From Gnetum montanum (lineage: Eukaryota; Streptophyta; Gnetopsida; Gnetales; Gnetaceae), in assembly GCA_015680685.1 (NCBI GenBank), contig MNCI01035320.1, positions 107,317 to 171,316 on the forward strand: a stretch of 64,000 bases of DNA. Direction: 5' to 3'. The notes under the pieces were generated by a model. It was not told the origin of the DNA, did not search any database, and worked only from the letters and a program-made list of their open reading frames with translations. Position 1 is the stretch's first letter. Every line of letters begins with the position of its first letter. Of the stretch, positions 10,213 to 23,556 are shown piece after piece. The position numbers were made by a program, and so were the translations under genes.

Positions 10213-13200
10213 CTACATGTAGTATGGCTTGAGATAGGAATGATCGACTAGATTGGCTAGCTCATTTCCATACAGGTTAGCTATTTTGAATTCATTATTA
10301 CCATAGGCCTTGATGACAAGGGAGGACCCTTCCTGATTGCTTGAGAAGTTTTTTGCATGTTTGCAAATGGATTTGAGGACTAGGTCACCTTCTTTGATCT
10401 TGTGCATGGTCAAGTTATGGCGATGCTACCACTTCTACCTCTCTTGATAGTATTTGATGTGAGCAAGCACTTGCATAAATTTCTCCTTCATTGAGTCTAA
10501 GGGTATTATCTATAACTCCTTGTTTTGCTCATCATTCATGAAGTTGGTCAAGGCTACTTTGAGTGATGGCACCTATAATTCAAGAGGTAAAGAAACTTCA
10601 AAATCATAAATCAAACTATAAGGGGTCATACTAGTTGTCATGTGATAGGTTGTTTTGTATGGCCATAATGCATGGACAAGCCTCTCATACCATTTATGTT
10701 TGATATTGTTGAGAATCTGTTCAAGTAATTTGATGACAATCTTCTTGTTTTCTTTTGCTTATCCATTGATTTGAGTGTAATAAGGTGATGAGTGAGAATT
10801 ATTAATGCCTGGGTCATGATAGAAATATTTTGTTTCTTGGCTAATAAATTATGATTCATTGTCTATAACTATGGTCATGGTTATGCCAAAATGGGCTTCA
10901 ATGCTATCTAAGATGAATTTGCAAACTTTCTCGGATGTGGTATTCCTTAGGAGAATATCCTCAACCAACTTTGTAAACTATTCTCTTATGGTGATGATGA
11001 GGCTATGCCTTGCAAATGGCTTAGGCATTACAGATCCAATGATATCCAACCCCCATCATTGAAATGGCCATGTTATTTGAGTGATATGAAACTCAGTTGG
11101 TGGTACATGTATAAGGTTGCTATATCATTGGCATGTGTCACACTACTTAACCTGCTACAATTAGTCATTCTTCATATGGGGCCAATAATAGCCTAACCAT
11201 CTAATTTTAGGATCCATAGCTCTCAATTCTATATGTCCTCTACAAACAACCTCATGAACCTCCTCTAAGACTATTCTAGCTTTAGTTTTAACTAAGAACT
11301 TTAGGATTATGTCATCATAGGATCATTGACATAATGTGCTATCACCTATGATGAAATACTACTTATATTTCTTATGTATATTGTCCTTTTGAGTAGTAGT
11401 CAAGCCTTATGAGGATTCGCCATGCATAAGGTAGAATTTGATATCATCATATCACTCCTTAGGAGGAGCGGTATGAATGATGACCACAAAGGTATCCTTA
11501 GTGTTCTATGTGATGGGAGTAGCATAATTCATAATTAAGGTGGGAAACTTACTAAACATATTTGGAATCACACTAAGGGCTAACATTGCAATTGCATTGA
11601 CTATGGTGTTCTCATTTTAGGGTATGTTTTGGACATCAATATCTATGAATTATTATAATAATCCCTTCCCTAGGTCACAGTAAGGTTCTAAATGTTTAGC
11701 TTTACATGCATAGACCTTGATTACTTGGTTAATCATAAGTTTTGAATTACCTTTGATTGCTAAGAATCTAATTCCTAGGTCATGAGCTACCATCATCCCT
11801 TTGATCAAACCCTCATACTCCACTATGTTGTTGGTAGATGGGAATCCAAAATGATAGGAGAAGGGTCAAATCTCACTAGATGGGAATGTTATGATAGCAC
11901 CAACACTAGGCTCATGGGTAGTTGAAGAGCCATCAAAGTGCATAAATGCCTCACAACCCTTGGGTACTTAGCTAATTGTGTTAATGTGCTCATTAGGGAA
12001 TTCAGGATCTATGATTGCTTGGTTATCGATGGGCAAAACTGTAAAATGTAGGACTAGTGCTTGACCTTTCGTTGAGGATTGAAAGATATAATGAAGGTAA
12101 AACTTCATGGCTTTCCATTGGGCTATATGGCTACCTTCATAAATGTTGATCACTATGACTCTAAGTATGTTGTCCTTGCAAATGATGCTAACTTTGCTTC
12201 TAAATAGGTAGTGTCTCCACTTCTTCAAAGAGAAGAGTAGCACTAGACAATACTTCTCCACTTCAGTGTATCAGACCTCATGGTCAACTAATGCATGGCT
12301 AAGATAGTATGCTAGCACTTTTGCTCCATCATCACGTGTCTGACAAAGTAGAGATGGAATGGATGTATTAGAGATGGCAAGGTGGATGTAAAGAAACTTA
12401 CCGTCTTGTGGAGGATATATTGTCGATAATTGTGTTAATTCTTGCTTAAGGTTTTCAAAGGCCTCCTAACATGGAGGCATCCACTCATAGTGAACTCCTT
12501 TCTTATGTAAGTGTTGCATGGGTTGTAACTTATTTGTAAGCCTAGTGATAAACCTATGAATAAACTATAATTTGCCCTATAATCCCCAAAGATATTTAAG
12601 GTTTGTAGGAGTTTCTAATTTATATATTGCCTTTACCTTAGTAGGATTGACACGAATCCTTTCTTTAGATATTACAAAGCCAAGCATCATACTAGTCTTG
12701 ACATCAAAGACAGACTTCTTAGGATTTAGCATAAACTCATATTTGACGCATTGTTTAAGCACTAGGTCTAGGTCATTAGCATGGTCATTGGCTATTTTGA
12801 AATTAATAGATATATTATCTACATAATCATCAAGTAACCTAACATGTAATCATTGAATATATAGGTCATGACACATTGATAGGTTGCTCCAATATTCTTA
12901 AGACCAATGACATCATAGTATAGCAAAAGGTACCCCATGGGGTCATAAAGGTTATGCTAAGTTGGTACTCTAGGTTGATCCTAATTTAGTCATATCCCAA
13001 GAATCCATCTATAAAATACAACAAGGCATGTCCAACTATAGTATTTATAAGTTGATGAATACTAGGCAAAGGAAAGCCAGCCTTGATAGTAACTTTATTT
13101 AGGTGTCAAAAATCAATGCAAATATGGATACTCCTATTTTTTTAAGGATTACTAATATGTTGGACACCTATTCTTCTTAATCAAAAAAACTAATGAAACT

Positions 13201-13689
13201 AAGCAGCCTTGATAGTTTATCACAAACTACCAAGGGCAATTCAGGTCTAATTTTATGCACTTTTTGCTTAGTTGTTCTAATGCTAGGATCTAGTATGATT
13301 TTGTGTTGGACTAAATGTGGGTCTAGGATTAGCATGTCTTCATATGATAAGAAAAAGACCTTAATGTTTCTTTGTAGGACCTTGGTGATTTCTTAAGCAG
13401 ATTGAGGTTATAGTGAGGAACTTAGTTTAAGGGTTTTCTCCTCACCACTATGCATTGTGACAAGAACCTCAACTAGGGAGTCTTTAGTTATGTCCCCTAC
13501 TTCTAGGTTAAGTGTTTTGGCTAGGTTTTAAAGCCATTATAGAGGTTTCTCTATTGAGGCTATGTGGTCTACTAGACTCTCAGGCTTAAGATTTAGGTAA
13601 TCAGGGTTGATACATCATTCAACATCATCGTGAGGTTCATGTAGACACAAAGGCAAGTAGATTTGCTCCCAGGTACTCATACTTTGATC
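10213..13689 (-). pseudogene. pol of element C: RT, RNase H, archaeal-type RNase H, integrase
   Basis: Read from high to low coordinates. A pre-RT segment starts after a TAG|GATC splice-acceptor-like site at 13690. The RT has YVDN (12814-12825) where the family has YVDD, and its C-terminal part (12577-12762) matches MLNPKKSVF and LGFVIS. RNase H is at about 12000-12400 and a degraded archaeal-type RNase H at about 11680-11960. The integrase core is at about 10640-11300 and its C-terminal domain (LVLKSICKHA, LVIKAYGNNEF) at 10213-10413. Many stops and frameshifts; no enzyme is expected. Confidence 0.8.
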
Positions 13690-13944
13690 CTACATGTCAA
13701 CCAAAATAATATTAAGTGGCACCTACGTAAAAGTAAATAAATAATTTTAAAATGATATAAAATTATGCAAACACATGAAAATTCAATACAATCAAGGCCA
13801 TCCAAGATCATCAATGAGATAGGGAAAATTCAACAAAGCATCATAAGGGTCAAGAAAAGGTAAAATAAAGGTCAAATAAGGGGAAACATACGAAATAAGA
13901 CTACCAATGGTCAAAATGAGCCATAATTTTACATGTTTTAGGCC

Positions 13945-14025
13945 TCAATGGTCCATGGTGCTAATTTAGAGTCTTGGTGAACCATGATGCTAGTTTAAGG
14001 CCTTAGTAGGCTATGGTCATATGGT
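13945..14025. repeat. Short repeats between RT and antisense gene in C
   Basis: Two to three degenerate units: GGCCTCAATGGTCCATGGTG, then TAGAGTCTTGGTGAACCATG, then TAGTTTAAGGCCTTAGTAGG. They match the units after integrase and lie where D has its 30-bp repeat (28291-28458). Confidence 0.45.
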
Positions 14026-17000
14026 GTTAAATGGTGGTCAAGGAAGGTCAAACACCACTATTTGAAATCATTAAAAGGCCAGAAAAGGTAAATAAGTCTA
14101 TAATAAGGTAAATAAAGAACACATAAGGCTATATAAAGGCCATAGAAGGTCAACAGGATCAACAATGTAACATAAGGCCAAAAAAAACCAAAACACTATG
14201 TAATAAGGCAAAAATCAAGCAAAATAGGCTATATATGCTAAAATTTGGCTAATATAGGTCTAAAAAATGATTAGGTTTTGTTAGTTTCAAGCCTTAGAGG
14301 GCTATGTTTTAAGACTACAAGGCTATTAGGTGATTTTGGGCATCAATTAGGGTTGTTTCTAGGCTATTTAGACCCTCAAAATCAAGTGTTTTGAGGCTTC
14401 CATGCTAGGGTTAGTTTGGAAAAAAGGACCCTCAATGTAAAAACCAAGGAAAATATGTTTTGGGGGTGCTCATAGTTTTAAAATTAAGGTTCCAAAACCT
14501 TCCCAAGGTAGTGCAAGATCAAATCAATCAAAATTGAACATTCCGAGCATTTGTAATCCCCCCTTATTTCCATGCTGGCTAGAATAGAAGAAAGGGAGAG
14601 TAGTGTGGAAAACCAAAAGCTTAGCCAAAATAGGGTCAAATGAGGTTAAACAAGAAGCTAGAACCTAGATATAGAAGTCATGTATCCTCTAGCTTCATTT
14701 TTAGATAACTTCAGTTGATATTAAGTGCTAAAACATGCTAAAATAGCTTCTCCCATTTTTTCCACCATAAGCATAGCATCCCCAACATGGAAGAATCAGG
14801 AAGAGTTGATCCATGGATCTAGAGTGGTTTAATAACATGTTGACCAAGTTTCTGGATCCTTAGGGTTGTGAATCATGATTCTCCAAGTTTTTAGCCAATT
14901 CTAGGTATGTTTGAAGGTTTTTTAATGGAATCTATGGTATTCCAAATTTTTCCATGTCGGGGAAATTTCTCTAGCATGGAAGATTAGGGGAATGAGGCTT
15001 TGAGGTTAAAATGAGTCAAAACGAGCCAAATCTCAAGGCTATGAGGTCCTAGGCTTCTCCACCGTAGATCTTTAACTTCTAGGAGTGTCATCTTGCCACC
15101 AAAAGTGGAAAAGTAGCTTTTCCCCTTGTTCCCATGCTGCTCAGAATGGAAGGGGCCTCCTTGAGTGTGGATGAATTAGGAATCCAAGATCTACACCAAT
15201 TTGAATCATAATCACCTATGCATGTTAACTTTCAGAGTTGCTAGTGCCAAGGGCTATGTCTGTATGTTAAAATTTGGTAGTTTTGAGTACTTCCAAGTGG
15301 TTTTTGAGCTTTCCCCAATTTTTTATGCTGGGGATAGGGAGCATAACATGGAACACTATGGGAAACCACTTTTTGACCATCTGGGATCCGTTTTTTGAGG
15401 TTTGAAGGCTCTAGAAGGTGAATACAAGGTTCTAGAATGCATGCAAGTTGATTTGATGTTATTCTAAGGTGTTTAGAAGCTCCAAATGAGTCTCCCCCTC
15501 ATTTTCCACACTATAGAGTGTAGAGGAGGAGATCCCTAACATGAAAGAGTCATAAATCTTAGATCTAGGCTAGTTTTGACCTCAATTGATTGTGCATGTG
15601 TGCTTCTAGAGTTACTAGGGTTTTGGACTAGGATTTGAACTCAAGTTTTGCTAGTTTGAAGGTTTCATAGATGCCTTTTGAGTTTTTCCTTCTTTTTCCA
15701 TTTTTGGGAACCATGCATTTTTACATTTTCTATCATTTTTGGCTATGCATGAAATCTTATAAGATAGCTAGTGTTAATTGTTGATACCCAATGTCAAAAT
15801 CTAGTCATTACAAGGGTTATTAGGTAAATTTTGAGCTTTCCCCATTTTTTCCATGCTGGAGCACCCATGCTCAACATGGAAGAGTAAGGGGAAAGGTTTT
15901 TTTTGGATATCTTCAATCAATTTTAACTTTGCATGAGTGTCTATAGGGTTGCTAGCATTAGCTATCAATGTGTAAAGTGAAAATCATGTTGAAGGCTATG
16001 AGAGGGTTTTTAGGCTTCCACACCTTTCAACCATGATGAGGGTGGGAGGTTCAGCATGGATAGGATTATGTTAGTGTGGAGAATAAATAGGAGGTAGTTT
16101 TGATCATTTTAGGTGAGTTTTGGAAGTATTTTGGTTTCTAAAAGGTTTGGGTTGCTTTTGGAAGTCAAACTCCATGCAAACTTCAATAGCTTTGGCTTCC
16201 CCTCTTCTATCCACACTAGGACTAGAATGCCTAGGGTGGAAAAGGTCCTCTTTAGCATGGAAGAACTTTAGGAAGTTTATTTTTTGCATTCTATTAGCAT
16301 CTAAAAAAGTTGTGAAGGTTCTAGCATTAGGCACAAGGCATTTTGAGGTTGTTTCTTCTTCCTAGGCCTCCTACTAACTTTTCTAGATTCATCTCCCTAA
16401 GTTTCCACACTGGGTAGCATAGAAGGGATCTTCCTCAATATGGAAGAACTAAGAAATTCAGATCTAGACTAGTTCGATAGTTAATCAACCATGTAGTCAA
16501 CCTCCATGGTTGCCAATGTCGACTATTAATATTGGGTGTCAAGATCTTGTAATTTGGAGGCTCCTAAGTGCCTCATGTAGTTTTTCCCCTTTTCTCCATG
16601 CTAGAGGGGGATGAGAGTTTTGTATCATATTTGACCACTTTTATGGCTTTTGGAAGCTCTAGAGGGTTCCAATTAGGTCTAAGGGTTACTAAGCTTTGAG
16701 AAATGGATACTATGTAGTAGATTTAGGTTATTTTTGGCTTCTCCCCTTTCCTCCACATTAGGGATGAGATTCTCAACATCCATGAAGCCTCATATACTGT
16801 GGAAACACCAAATCCCAAGGTTTTGACCAATATTGATCAGTTCCAACTAGGTTTGATCAGGTTTTTGGGCTATTGGGTATGCTTGGAGGGGTTATAGGTC
16901 ATGTGGGGTCCACTTTAGTGTCAAACTTGGGCTAGATGGGTGTTTTGGCATTAGAATGAATGTTACCCCCTTTTTTCCACATTAGGAAGTGTTGTTGTAG

Positions 17001-17622
17001 CATGGAACCACAAGTTGTTTCATTTTGATAGTGTGTTAGCCCCTTTTCGGGATCACAACGTTGAAAAAGTTAGGTTCAAGCTACTAAAAATCGTAAATAG
17101 CTATGTTTTAATGATTTTGTAAAATGGGAGGCATGTATCCTCACTAGGCATGACATCCCTCACATGGGTGCATGGGAGTTAAGGTTGAAACATTTTTCTT
17201 AATTTTCAAAAGTGGCCAAAACTCAGTGTTGATGCAAGTTTTTGGATAGGAGGGAAGGCGTACGGTAGGACCCAAAATCCAAAAATTTTAAAATTTGAAA
17301 ACTAAAGCTATGTCCCACCAATATTAGCATTGAAAAAAGTTTTCTCCCTTTGAGCTTTAGTGCCCTTGGGGTTATAGTGCACTAAAGTAGCAATTAGAGT
17401 TTAGAGGTGGATGTTTAGGAGATCTAGTTTTTAATGCTAAATTTTTGTAAGTTTTCAATCATAATTCACATTCTTGTACAGTACGCATTGCAGGAGAGAT
17501 TTGAAAAATATCTTTGTGGTAGTAGAAATCCATTCTTAGCATGAAAGCCTTTTGTCTTTCTTCCACATAGTGTAGAACCTTCATCTTTCTCATCTTCAAA
17601 CTCTACCAATGTTGAGCCTACC
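14026..17622. repeat. Non-coding upstream region of the antisense gene in C, with scattered TTCCATGCT/AGCATGGAA motifs
   Basis: I see no supportable coding here. From about 14380 to 17020 the sequence repeats a loose theme about every 200-300 bp: CCCC(A/T)TTTTTCCATGCT..., then ...AGCATGGAAGA or a CCACACT variant, often as a short inverted pair (for example TTCCATG and CATGGAA near 15850-15880). The same motif is frequent in the C LTRs. It may be a degenerate long-unit tandem array carrying promoter motifs. Confidence 0.4.
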
Positions 17623-20600
17623 ATGGTGCCAAGAAAATGTGGAGGAAATAGCCAAAATCTACTGATCTAGAAGGTAGATGAGCATGCTAGGGAGTTATGA
17701 TAATTTACTAGTCCCACCTCCATCTAGGACTCATCTATCATTGCTCCAAGGTAGGTAGTTCTACCTATTTTTGCTTGGTTTTTTAGCTATTTTTATTTTT
17801 TTTCTTGTATTTTTCTTACAACTTATGGGGCCATATTTTTTAAAAATACATTGATAGAAGGGTAAATAAATATTATGATGAAATACCACCTATTATTTTG
17901 GCTGTTTTCACATGGATCCATGGTCGTTTCATTGTTTTTGCCTTAATAGATTTAATATTGTAAAATGAAGCCTACTATTTTCATGCATTTTCCACAAAAT
18001 TTTAGGGGTATGGTTATTTTTTCACATTTAGGCCAAGGTATTCATCAAATTTTTTTTTCAAAAAATCCTATCACATTATTTTTTTTTGTTTTCTAATGGG
18101 TATCAATTTTAGCTTTTTAGCTTTTTACATAGAAAAAGAAAGAAAGAAATGTTGTGTATTTTTTCCTAAGAAAATGGATACATATTTTTAAAATCTAATG
18201 TTATGGGTTTGTATTTCAATGTTTAATATTTCCAATGGCTATTATCTTGTTCAATTTGGCTTTGACATGATTATGTTATGGTTGTTTATCTAAGGTTATG
18301 CAGTTAGATTTCTATGCCATTTTCAGATTTTCATGTAAATTCTTAAATTTTTTTCTAAGTAAATAGTAGGGGTTTTGGCTATTTATTAGTTATATTTGGG
18401 TAGGTCTTGGCTTCATATTTCGAACAAAGGTAGAATCACTTTGATTGGACTTAACAAAATGTTTTTACAAATTTTTCATTAAGCCTATGTCAAAAGGGGG
18501 TTTGTGTAGTTTCCAAAATTTTCTTCACATTGGTGAATTTCTTCTAAATAAATGAAAAGGTTTTTAAATTTTATTTAAGATGGGTACATAGGCCTTGATT
18601 TAATCTTTTCAAAGGTGTTGAATCACTTCATTTGAAGTTCAAATGAATTTTTTACCAACCTTGCACAAAAATGATTTAATGGTGACAACCTTAATTTTTT
18701 GCTAATTTCATCTATATTCCATGTAAAAATGGCTATGTATTTATATTTTCAATGGTTATGGCTACAAAGCTTGTGATATTAGGATTCTTTCCATAGTGGA
18801 ATCATTGAAATTGAAGCTTATATGGACTTTTGATTAATTCTTGGTTATGGCTATGTAGATAAGGAAAAATCATAGTTGTAGCACATTACCGCTTTGGGGA
18901 TTGAAGTGATAGATATGTGTAGCTTTGTCTTATCAACATGTAAAACTTATGTCTTAAATCTATTTTTTAAGGAAAGAAAAAGCTTTACTATTTTTAGAAG
19001 GCTTATGGTTCTGTGCTTTTTTAAGTTTTAATGCTTTTTTCTAAATTTATGCATAGTTTCAATGCTTTTTTCTAAGTTTATGCATAGTTTAGATGCTTTT
19101 TTTTTTCTAAATTTATGCATAATTCAAATTAAGGTTTAGTTTTGGCTATAATATTTGGTTATGAAGTAAAAGGCCATAAAAGATGGTAATAATGCTATTA
19201 GAGAATTTCTTAAGATAATTTAGATAAAAACCTTAGATCTTTTTATNAATTTGTTAAGTAATGTTGATTGGTCATAATGCTTTTGTTTTGATTTATGCAA
19301 TGTTTTCTTGAAGCCTGTCCTCGTCATTGTGGAGTTGGAGGGTATTTTTGGCTACATTGATAATCCCAAGACTAATACCCCACTTCTCGATATGCCTTTG
19401 GGGAAGGCTTTAGTATGGTTCTAGCCTGGGGTAAGGGAATTCCTTGCCTACATTCTACAAAACTTCAGTGTGATGTATAGTCACACTTGTTCATGGATAT
19501 TTTTGAGGCTACAGTGGAGTCTTTGTTGCCTTGGACATCCACCTTGGTTTCCAAGTTCATTATAAGCAACCCGCTAGCAAGAGGAGTAGTAGATGCTCTT
19601 AGTCCACGTTACCTCATAGATATCTAGATGATGCCAAAGTATAGTTAGTATAATGATGACAATACTTTGATGGTGGCACATAGAGCCCATATGTTATTCT
19701 AGAACTCGCCTAGAATTGTGTATCATCTATAGGGTTAAGCATGGTTATTGTAATGTTTTTATGATTTTGGCTTGACTACCTTTCCTAACTTCATTGGTTT
19801 TACAAACTTCTTGAAACTACAGGTCAATGATCAAATCCTAGAAGTGGCTCAAACTACTTTAAATGAATTCACTAAGAGTCCTTAGATAAGAATTGTTGTG
19901 TATCAACAGTTACAAGGGAACTTTGATGCATACACTTCAAGGTTCATCCTTTTATAAAAGAAGTGTAAGGATAATGGGATGATGAAAAACTAGTGGATAG
20001 ACTTCGATAGCATAGATCATACCCTTGTAGTTGGGACCTCCACTCAAACCATACCAAAGAAGAAAAGTAAAAGTAAACATAAAGGCTATAACTTCTATTG
20101 TTTTATGGTTATAAATTTAAGTGTGCTATTAGTTCAATTGTATGTTAAATTTTCTTATGTTGATGATAAAATGTTTGTATTGCTTTGTAGGACCTTTCAT
20201 CTCTATTGATGTTACCATACCACTTTTAGGGGCACATCATGAGGATACCCTCATCTTGAGGTGATACTAGCATGGGAGTGGTTGAGAAGACAAGCACCTA
20301 GGTATGTTCAAACAAACATTCAACATGTAGGTTTTCTTGATGTATTTATGGTGTCTATTCCTTTCATCCCTGTTGTGAAGAGGTTTCATGTCTTCAACTT
20401 GCTCGATGAAAAGATTAGTCATTTCAACACCATCATTTGTGGTGTCAAGGTTAAGATGGATATTGATATGGACCTATTTTGTGACTTGTTTGGTGTCCCT
20501 GCTATTGGGGCAAAGATTCCAATAAGAATAGTGAAGGAATCAGGCCATCGTGATGAAGTTTTAGAGTAGCTTGGTGCCAACATGGACCACTTCAAAATTT

Positions 20601-22154
20601 CCATGGATGACTCCATGAACCTTGATGCAAATTAGTCATATCCTTTATTGAATTATTGTGCATTTCCTAAACTATTATTACAAAAGAAGGTGATTTGAAT
20701 TATGCAAGGGTGAACCTTCAAGAAGGTCCTAATGGATGGCACCAAGTTCAATTGGGTAGCTACTTTGGCTGTTGGGATTTAGGAGGAGATCCTTAGACTA
20801 CATGTAGACATCTCTATAGTAATCCACATGAACTTTGCATTTTTGTAGGTTATTTAAAGAGGAATGGTTGATGGATTCCCCAAGACCTAAGCTGACTTTC
20901 TAAGCCTTAGATAAAGAACATTTATCCATCAATGTAAGCTCAAAACTCACCAGAAGGGATGGATGATACATTATCCATTACCACTAAGGATGTTAATGTC
21001 ACACAATTTGAGCTCTTAACAACATAGATGATGAGGAGCCTCTCACATTTCTAGAAATCATCTAGGAGGCCAAATGAATATGTATGGAGGCTGAAGGGGC
21101 TACCAGAGAGAAACCTAATAGGCCTATGAAGGAAGCACCACCAACATCAGACCAACCTATTCCAAAGAAGATTAAGTTTAAACTTAAGCCATCATAGTAT
21201 ATAGTTATAGGGGTTCTTTATTTAAATTTTGCTATTTCATGTTTTAAAATTTATGGCTACTTTATGATTTCATGTGTTAACCAGTTTTCTATGTGCTATA
21301 TTTGTAGACAAATGTTAGGCTATGAGAGTCCAAGCTACCATGGGGGCAAAAAAAGGTCTATAGAAGAGGAACTACTAAAGCAACCTATGGTTGAAGGTTT
21401 TTTGGTGTGAATGAAAATGAGCTAGATGCCTTCTTCAATGATGTGGTGCTAGGTACATTCCCCATCATCATCCTAGAGGAGGAATAGGAGGGGGATCTAG
21501 GTATGCTCATGCCTTAATATTTTTATTATATCTTATAGGTTAATTTTGGTTTTCATTCTAACCATTTGATGATTATTATGCTTATAGTAGTTATTGATCC
21601 ACAAGTTCAAGCACATGTCCCTAAGTTTTGTGTGAAACCGTGGATGGAGACTCTAGACAAGGTGGAGTTCATGCATGGGATTACTAAGAACATCATCAAT
21701 CAATTGCAATAGGTTGCACCCGAGATAGGTAAGTATTTCATTTTATGTATCTTATTTATTTTGCTATGCCATAGGTTGTGCTTATGTTATGGTTGCCATA
21801 GATTATGCATTATGTTTATGATTGTATTTCATGTTTGTGTAGTGCCTTTTATGAAGTGGGATCCCAATAGAGATATGAAGATTGAAAACTTGCCTAAGCT
21901 TTCCTCCAATGTATCTAGTGTATCCTAGAAGCTGTATGAGACTACTACTAATCTACCAATGTAGTGCATCAAAACTTCATGGAAGCTAGAGAGCTTCAAT
22001 GAATTCCTATGGGAGGGAGTTGTGGCCTTAAGGGAAAGAAATCAATAGTAGGAAAAAACTGTTAGAGATCTTTGAGGCCCTAAGGCCTTTATGAAGGCCC
22101 AAGTGACTAACCTAGGGAAGTTTCTGACTAGGGAGATCACATGGGCCTGCTATT
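17623..22154 (+). pseudogene. Antisense gene copy in C, 5' part (exons 1-7 start)
   Basis: Exon 1 (17623-17750, 128 nt, phase 2) ends at AAG|GTAGGT. Intron 1 (17751 to about 19300) is T-rich and non-coding. Exon 2 begins near 19301 and carries VELEGIF (Glu codons 19332-19334 and 19338-19340), where active FCP1-like enzymes have Asp. Exon 4 begins at 20191 after TTTGTAG and has a 102-codon open run (20261-20569) with RFHVFNLLDEKISHF, VKVKMD and DLFCDLFGVP. Exons 5 and 6 lie at about 21308-21505 and 21590-21730. Exon 7 starts near 21842 and is cut at 22154 by element D. It resumes at 39495. Confidence 0.65.
22150..22154. other. Target-site duplication CTATT, left copy
   Basis: CTATT directly before the first LTR base of D. 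The identical 5-mer follows the last LTR base at 39495-39499. Ty3/gypsy integration makes 5-bp duplications. Confidence 0.9.
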
Positions 22155-23502
22155 TGTACCGCCTGAAATCGTCGGTCCTGGACTGGAAGGAAAAAGAGAG
22201 ACCGCGGGATCACAGGACGAGCACAGACGACCCTACCTTCGCCTGAGGGTGAGCTGGAATGCACGAAGGTAGGGTACCTTGGGTGGTCCACACATGGATC
22301 AGACAAGGATTTCCCCGAGTGTCACCGAAGTGTTATACGCTGGGTTATACGTAAACTGTGTAACGGGCGTAAAATGGAGCGAACAGTGTAAACAGGGCGT
22401 AAACAAAATGTAAGGGGCGTAACAGCTTAAACAGTGCGTGCAGTGTAAAGCGTAAAAAAAATGTAAATGGTGAAACAGCGTAAGCAAGGCGTATACAGCG
22501 TAAACAGTATAAGCAGGGTGTAAACTGGGCGTAAAGCGTAAACAGGATGCCGACAGCGTAAATAGTGTAAACAGAGCGTAGGCGGTGTGATCAGAGCACG
22601 AATGTAAACGAGCGTAAGCAGAAACGCATGCAAGAAATCAGCATAAATTGTAAAGCGTAAATTGTAAATTGTAAACTGTGAACTGTAAACTATAAACTGT
22701 AAACTGTAAACTGTATTATGAAATGGAAATGTATGCACCGGTCTAACGCAGTTGTGGCTAGGCACAAGCTGGACGTAAAGCCCCGGTGGGTGTACGGAGG
22801 TGGCTGGTTCACACGGTAGGCGGAGCGTAGAGACTGTGCTCGGTGTACAGGTGTTCCAGCGTAGAGGGTTTTAGGCTCTAGGTTGCAGCGTAATTGCTCT
22901 CGGGTCTGCTCTGGTAAATTTTGGCCGACCTTGAAAATGTGGAAAACTGGGGTTTTTATAGGGGCGAGGTTTTACCAGGAAAATCGGGTTGGGAGACACG
23001 TGGCATGTCGACCGGGTGCATACAATTTAGAAACATGGTATACGCTGGGCGTATACGCTACATCAGGTCGGTGTATACGCTGGACTTGCTGGTCGTGTGA
23101 ACTTGGGTGGACGTTGGGCGTATACGCTGGGGCATATACTCTGATGAATGTTGGCGTATACGCTGGGGTGTATACGTTGATGGATGCTGGCGTATACACT
23201 GGGCGTATACGTTGATGAATGCTGGCGTATACGCTGATGAATGTTGGCCGCCGACTTGCTTCAATTCTTGCTCCTGTTGCACTTGCTAAGCGTACATGTG
23301 AGGCGTGTACACTGGGCGTCGGGCGTATATGCTGGGCGTAAACGCTGGGCGTACACGCAGCCACAACACTTGGTAAAAATCGAGTGTTTCGATCCTCAAA
23401 ATTGCCATGTGTGACTTCAAATGTAGCCAACGTCATCTAAGGGTCACGGGGATCTGCTTCTTATCAGACAAGTGCCAAACTCAAAATTTTTGTGGTGTTT
23501 CA
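22155..23502 (-). repeat. 3' LTR of element D (1348 bp)
   Basis: The low end is TGTACCGCC and the high end GTGGTGTTTCA, so on the minus strand it runs TGAAACACC...GGCGGTACA. It matches 38118-39494 throughout. U3 (high side) has the GCGTATACGC array; R/U5 (low side) has dozens of GCGTAAACAGTG-like short repeats at 22320-22700. The long open frames over these repeats encode repetitive peptides and are by-products. Confidence 0.93.
22953..23360 (-). promoter_or_regulatory. LTR promoter of D: GCGTATACGC palindromes and TATA box
   Basis: On the minus strand a TATA box (TATAAAAA) lies at 22960-22953. Upstream of it, at about 23035-23360, are at least four exact GCGTATACGC palindromes and about a dozen close variants, some in a unit with GATGAATGCTGG. 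The other LTR has the same layout (TATA at 38909-38916, palindromes at about 38995-39350). Confidence 0.7.
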
Positions 23503-23556
23503 TTGGCCCCTCTTTGTTGACGCTTGGAGGAATCGACCCGAGAAGCGTCGACAAAG
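23503..23556 (-). other. Polypurine tract and adjoining hairpin of element D
   Basis: On the minus strand AAAGAGGGGCCAA abuts the 3' LTR start, as expected for plus-strand priming. The arms CTTTGTTGACGCTT (23512-23525) and AAGCGTCGACAAAG (23543-23556) pair at 13 of 14 positions with a 17-nt loop. The inner end of the tract is part of the stem. A decayed version lies at the same place in C. Confidence 0.65.

Noticed and set aside
22320-23436. Long open frames over the D LTR with repeating Tyr-Thr-Pro-Ala-Ser-type peptides, and regular GCGTA repeats that look like a CRISPR array
   Set aside because: The frames arise from short tandem DNA repeats and occur on both strands. The units are too short and irregular for CRISPR, and the setting is a plant LTR.
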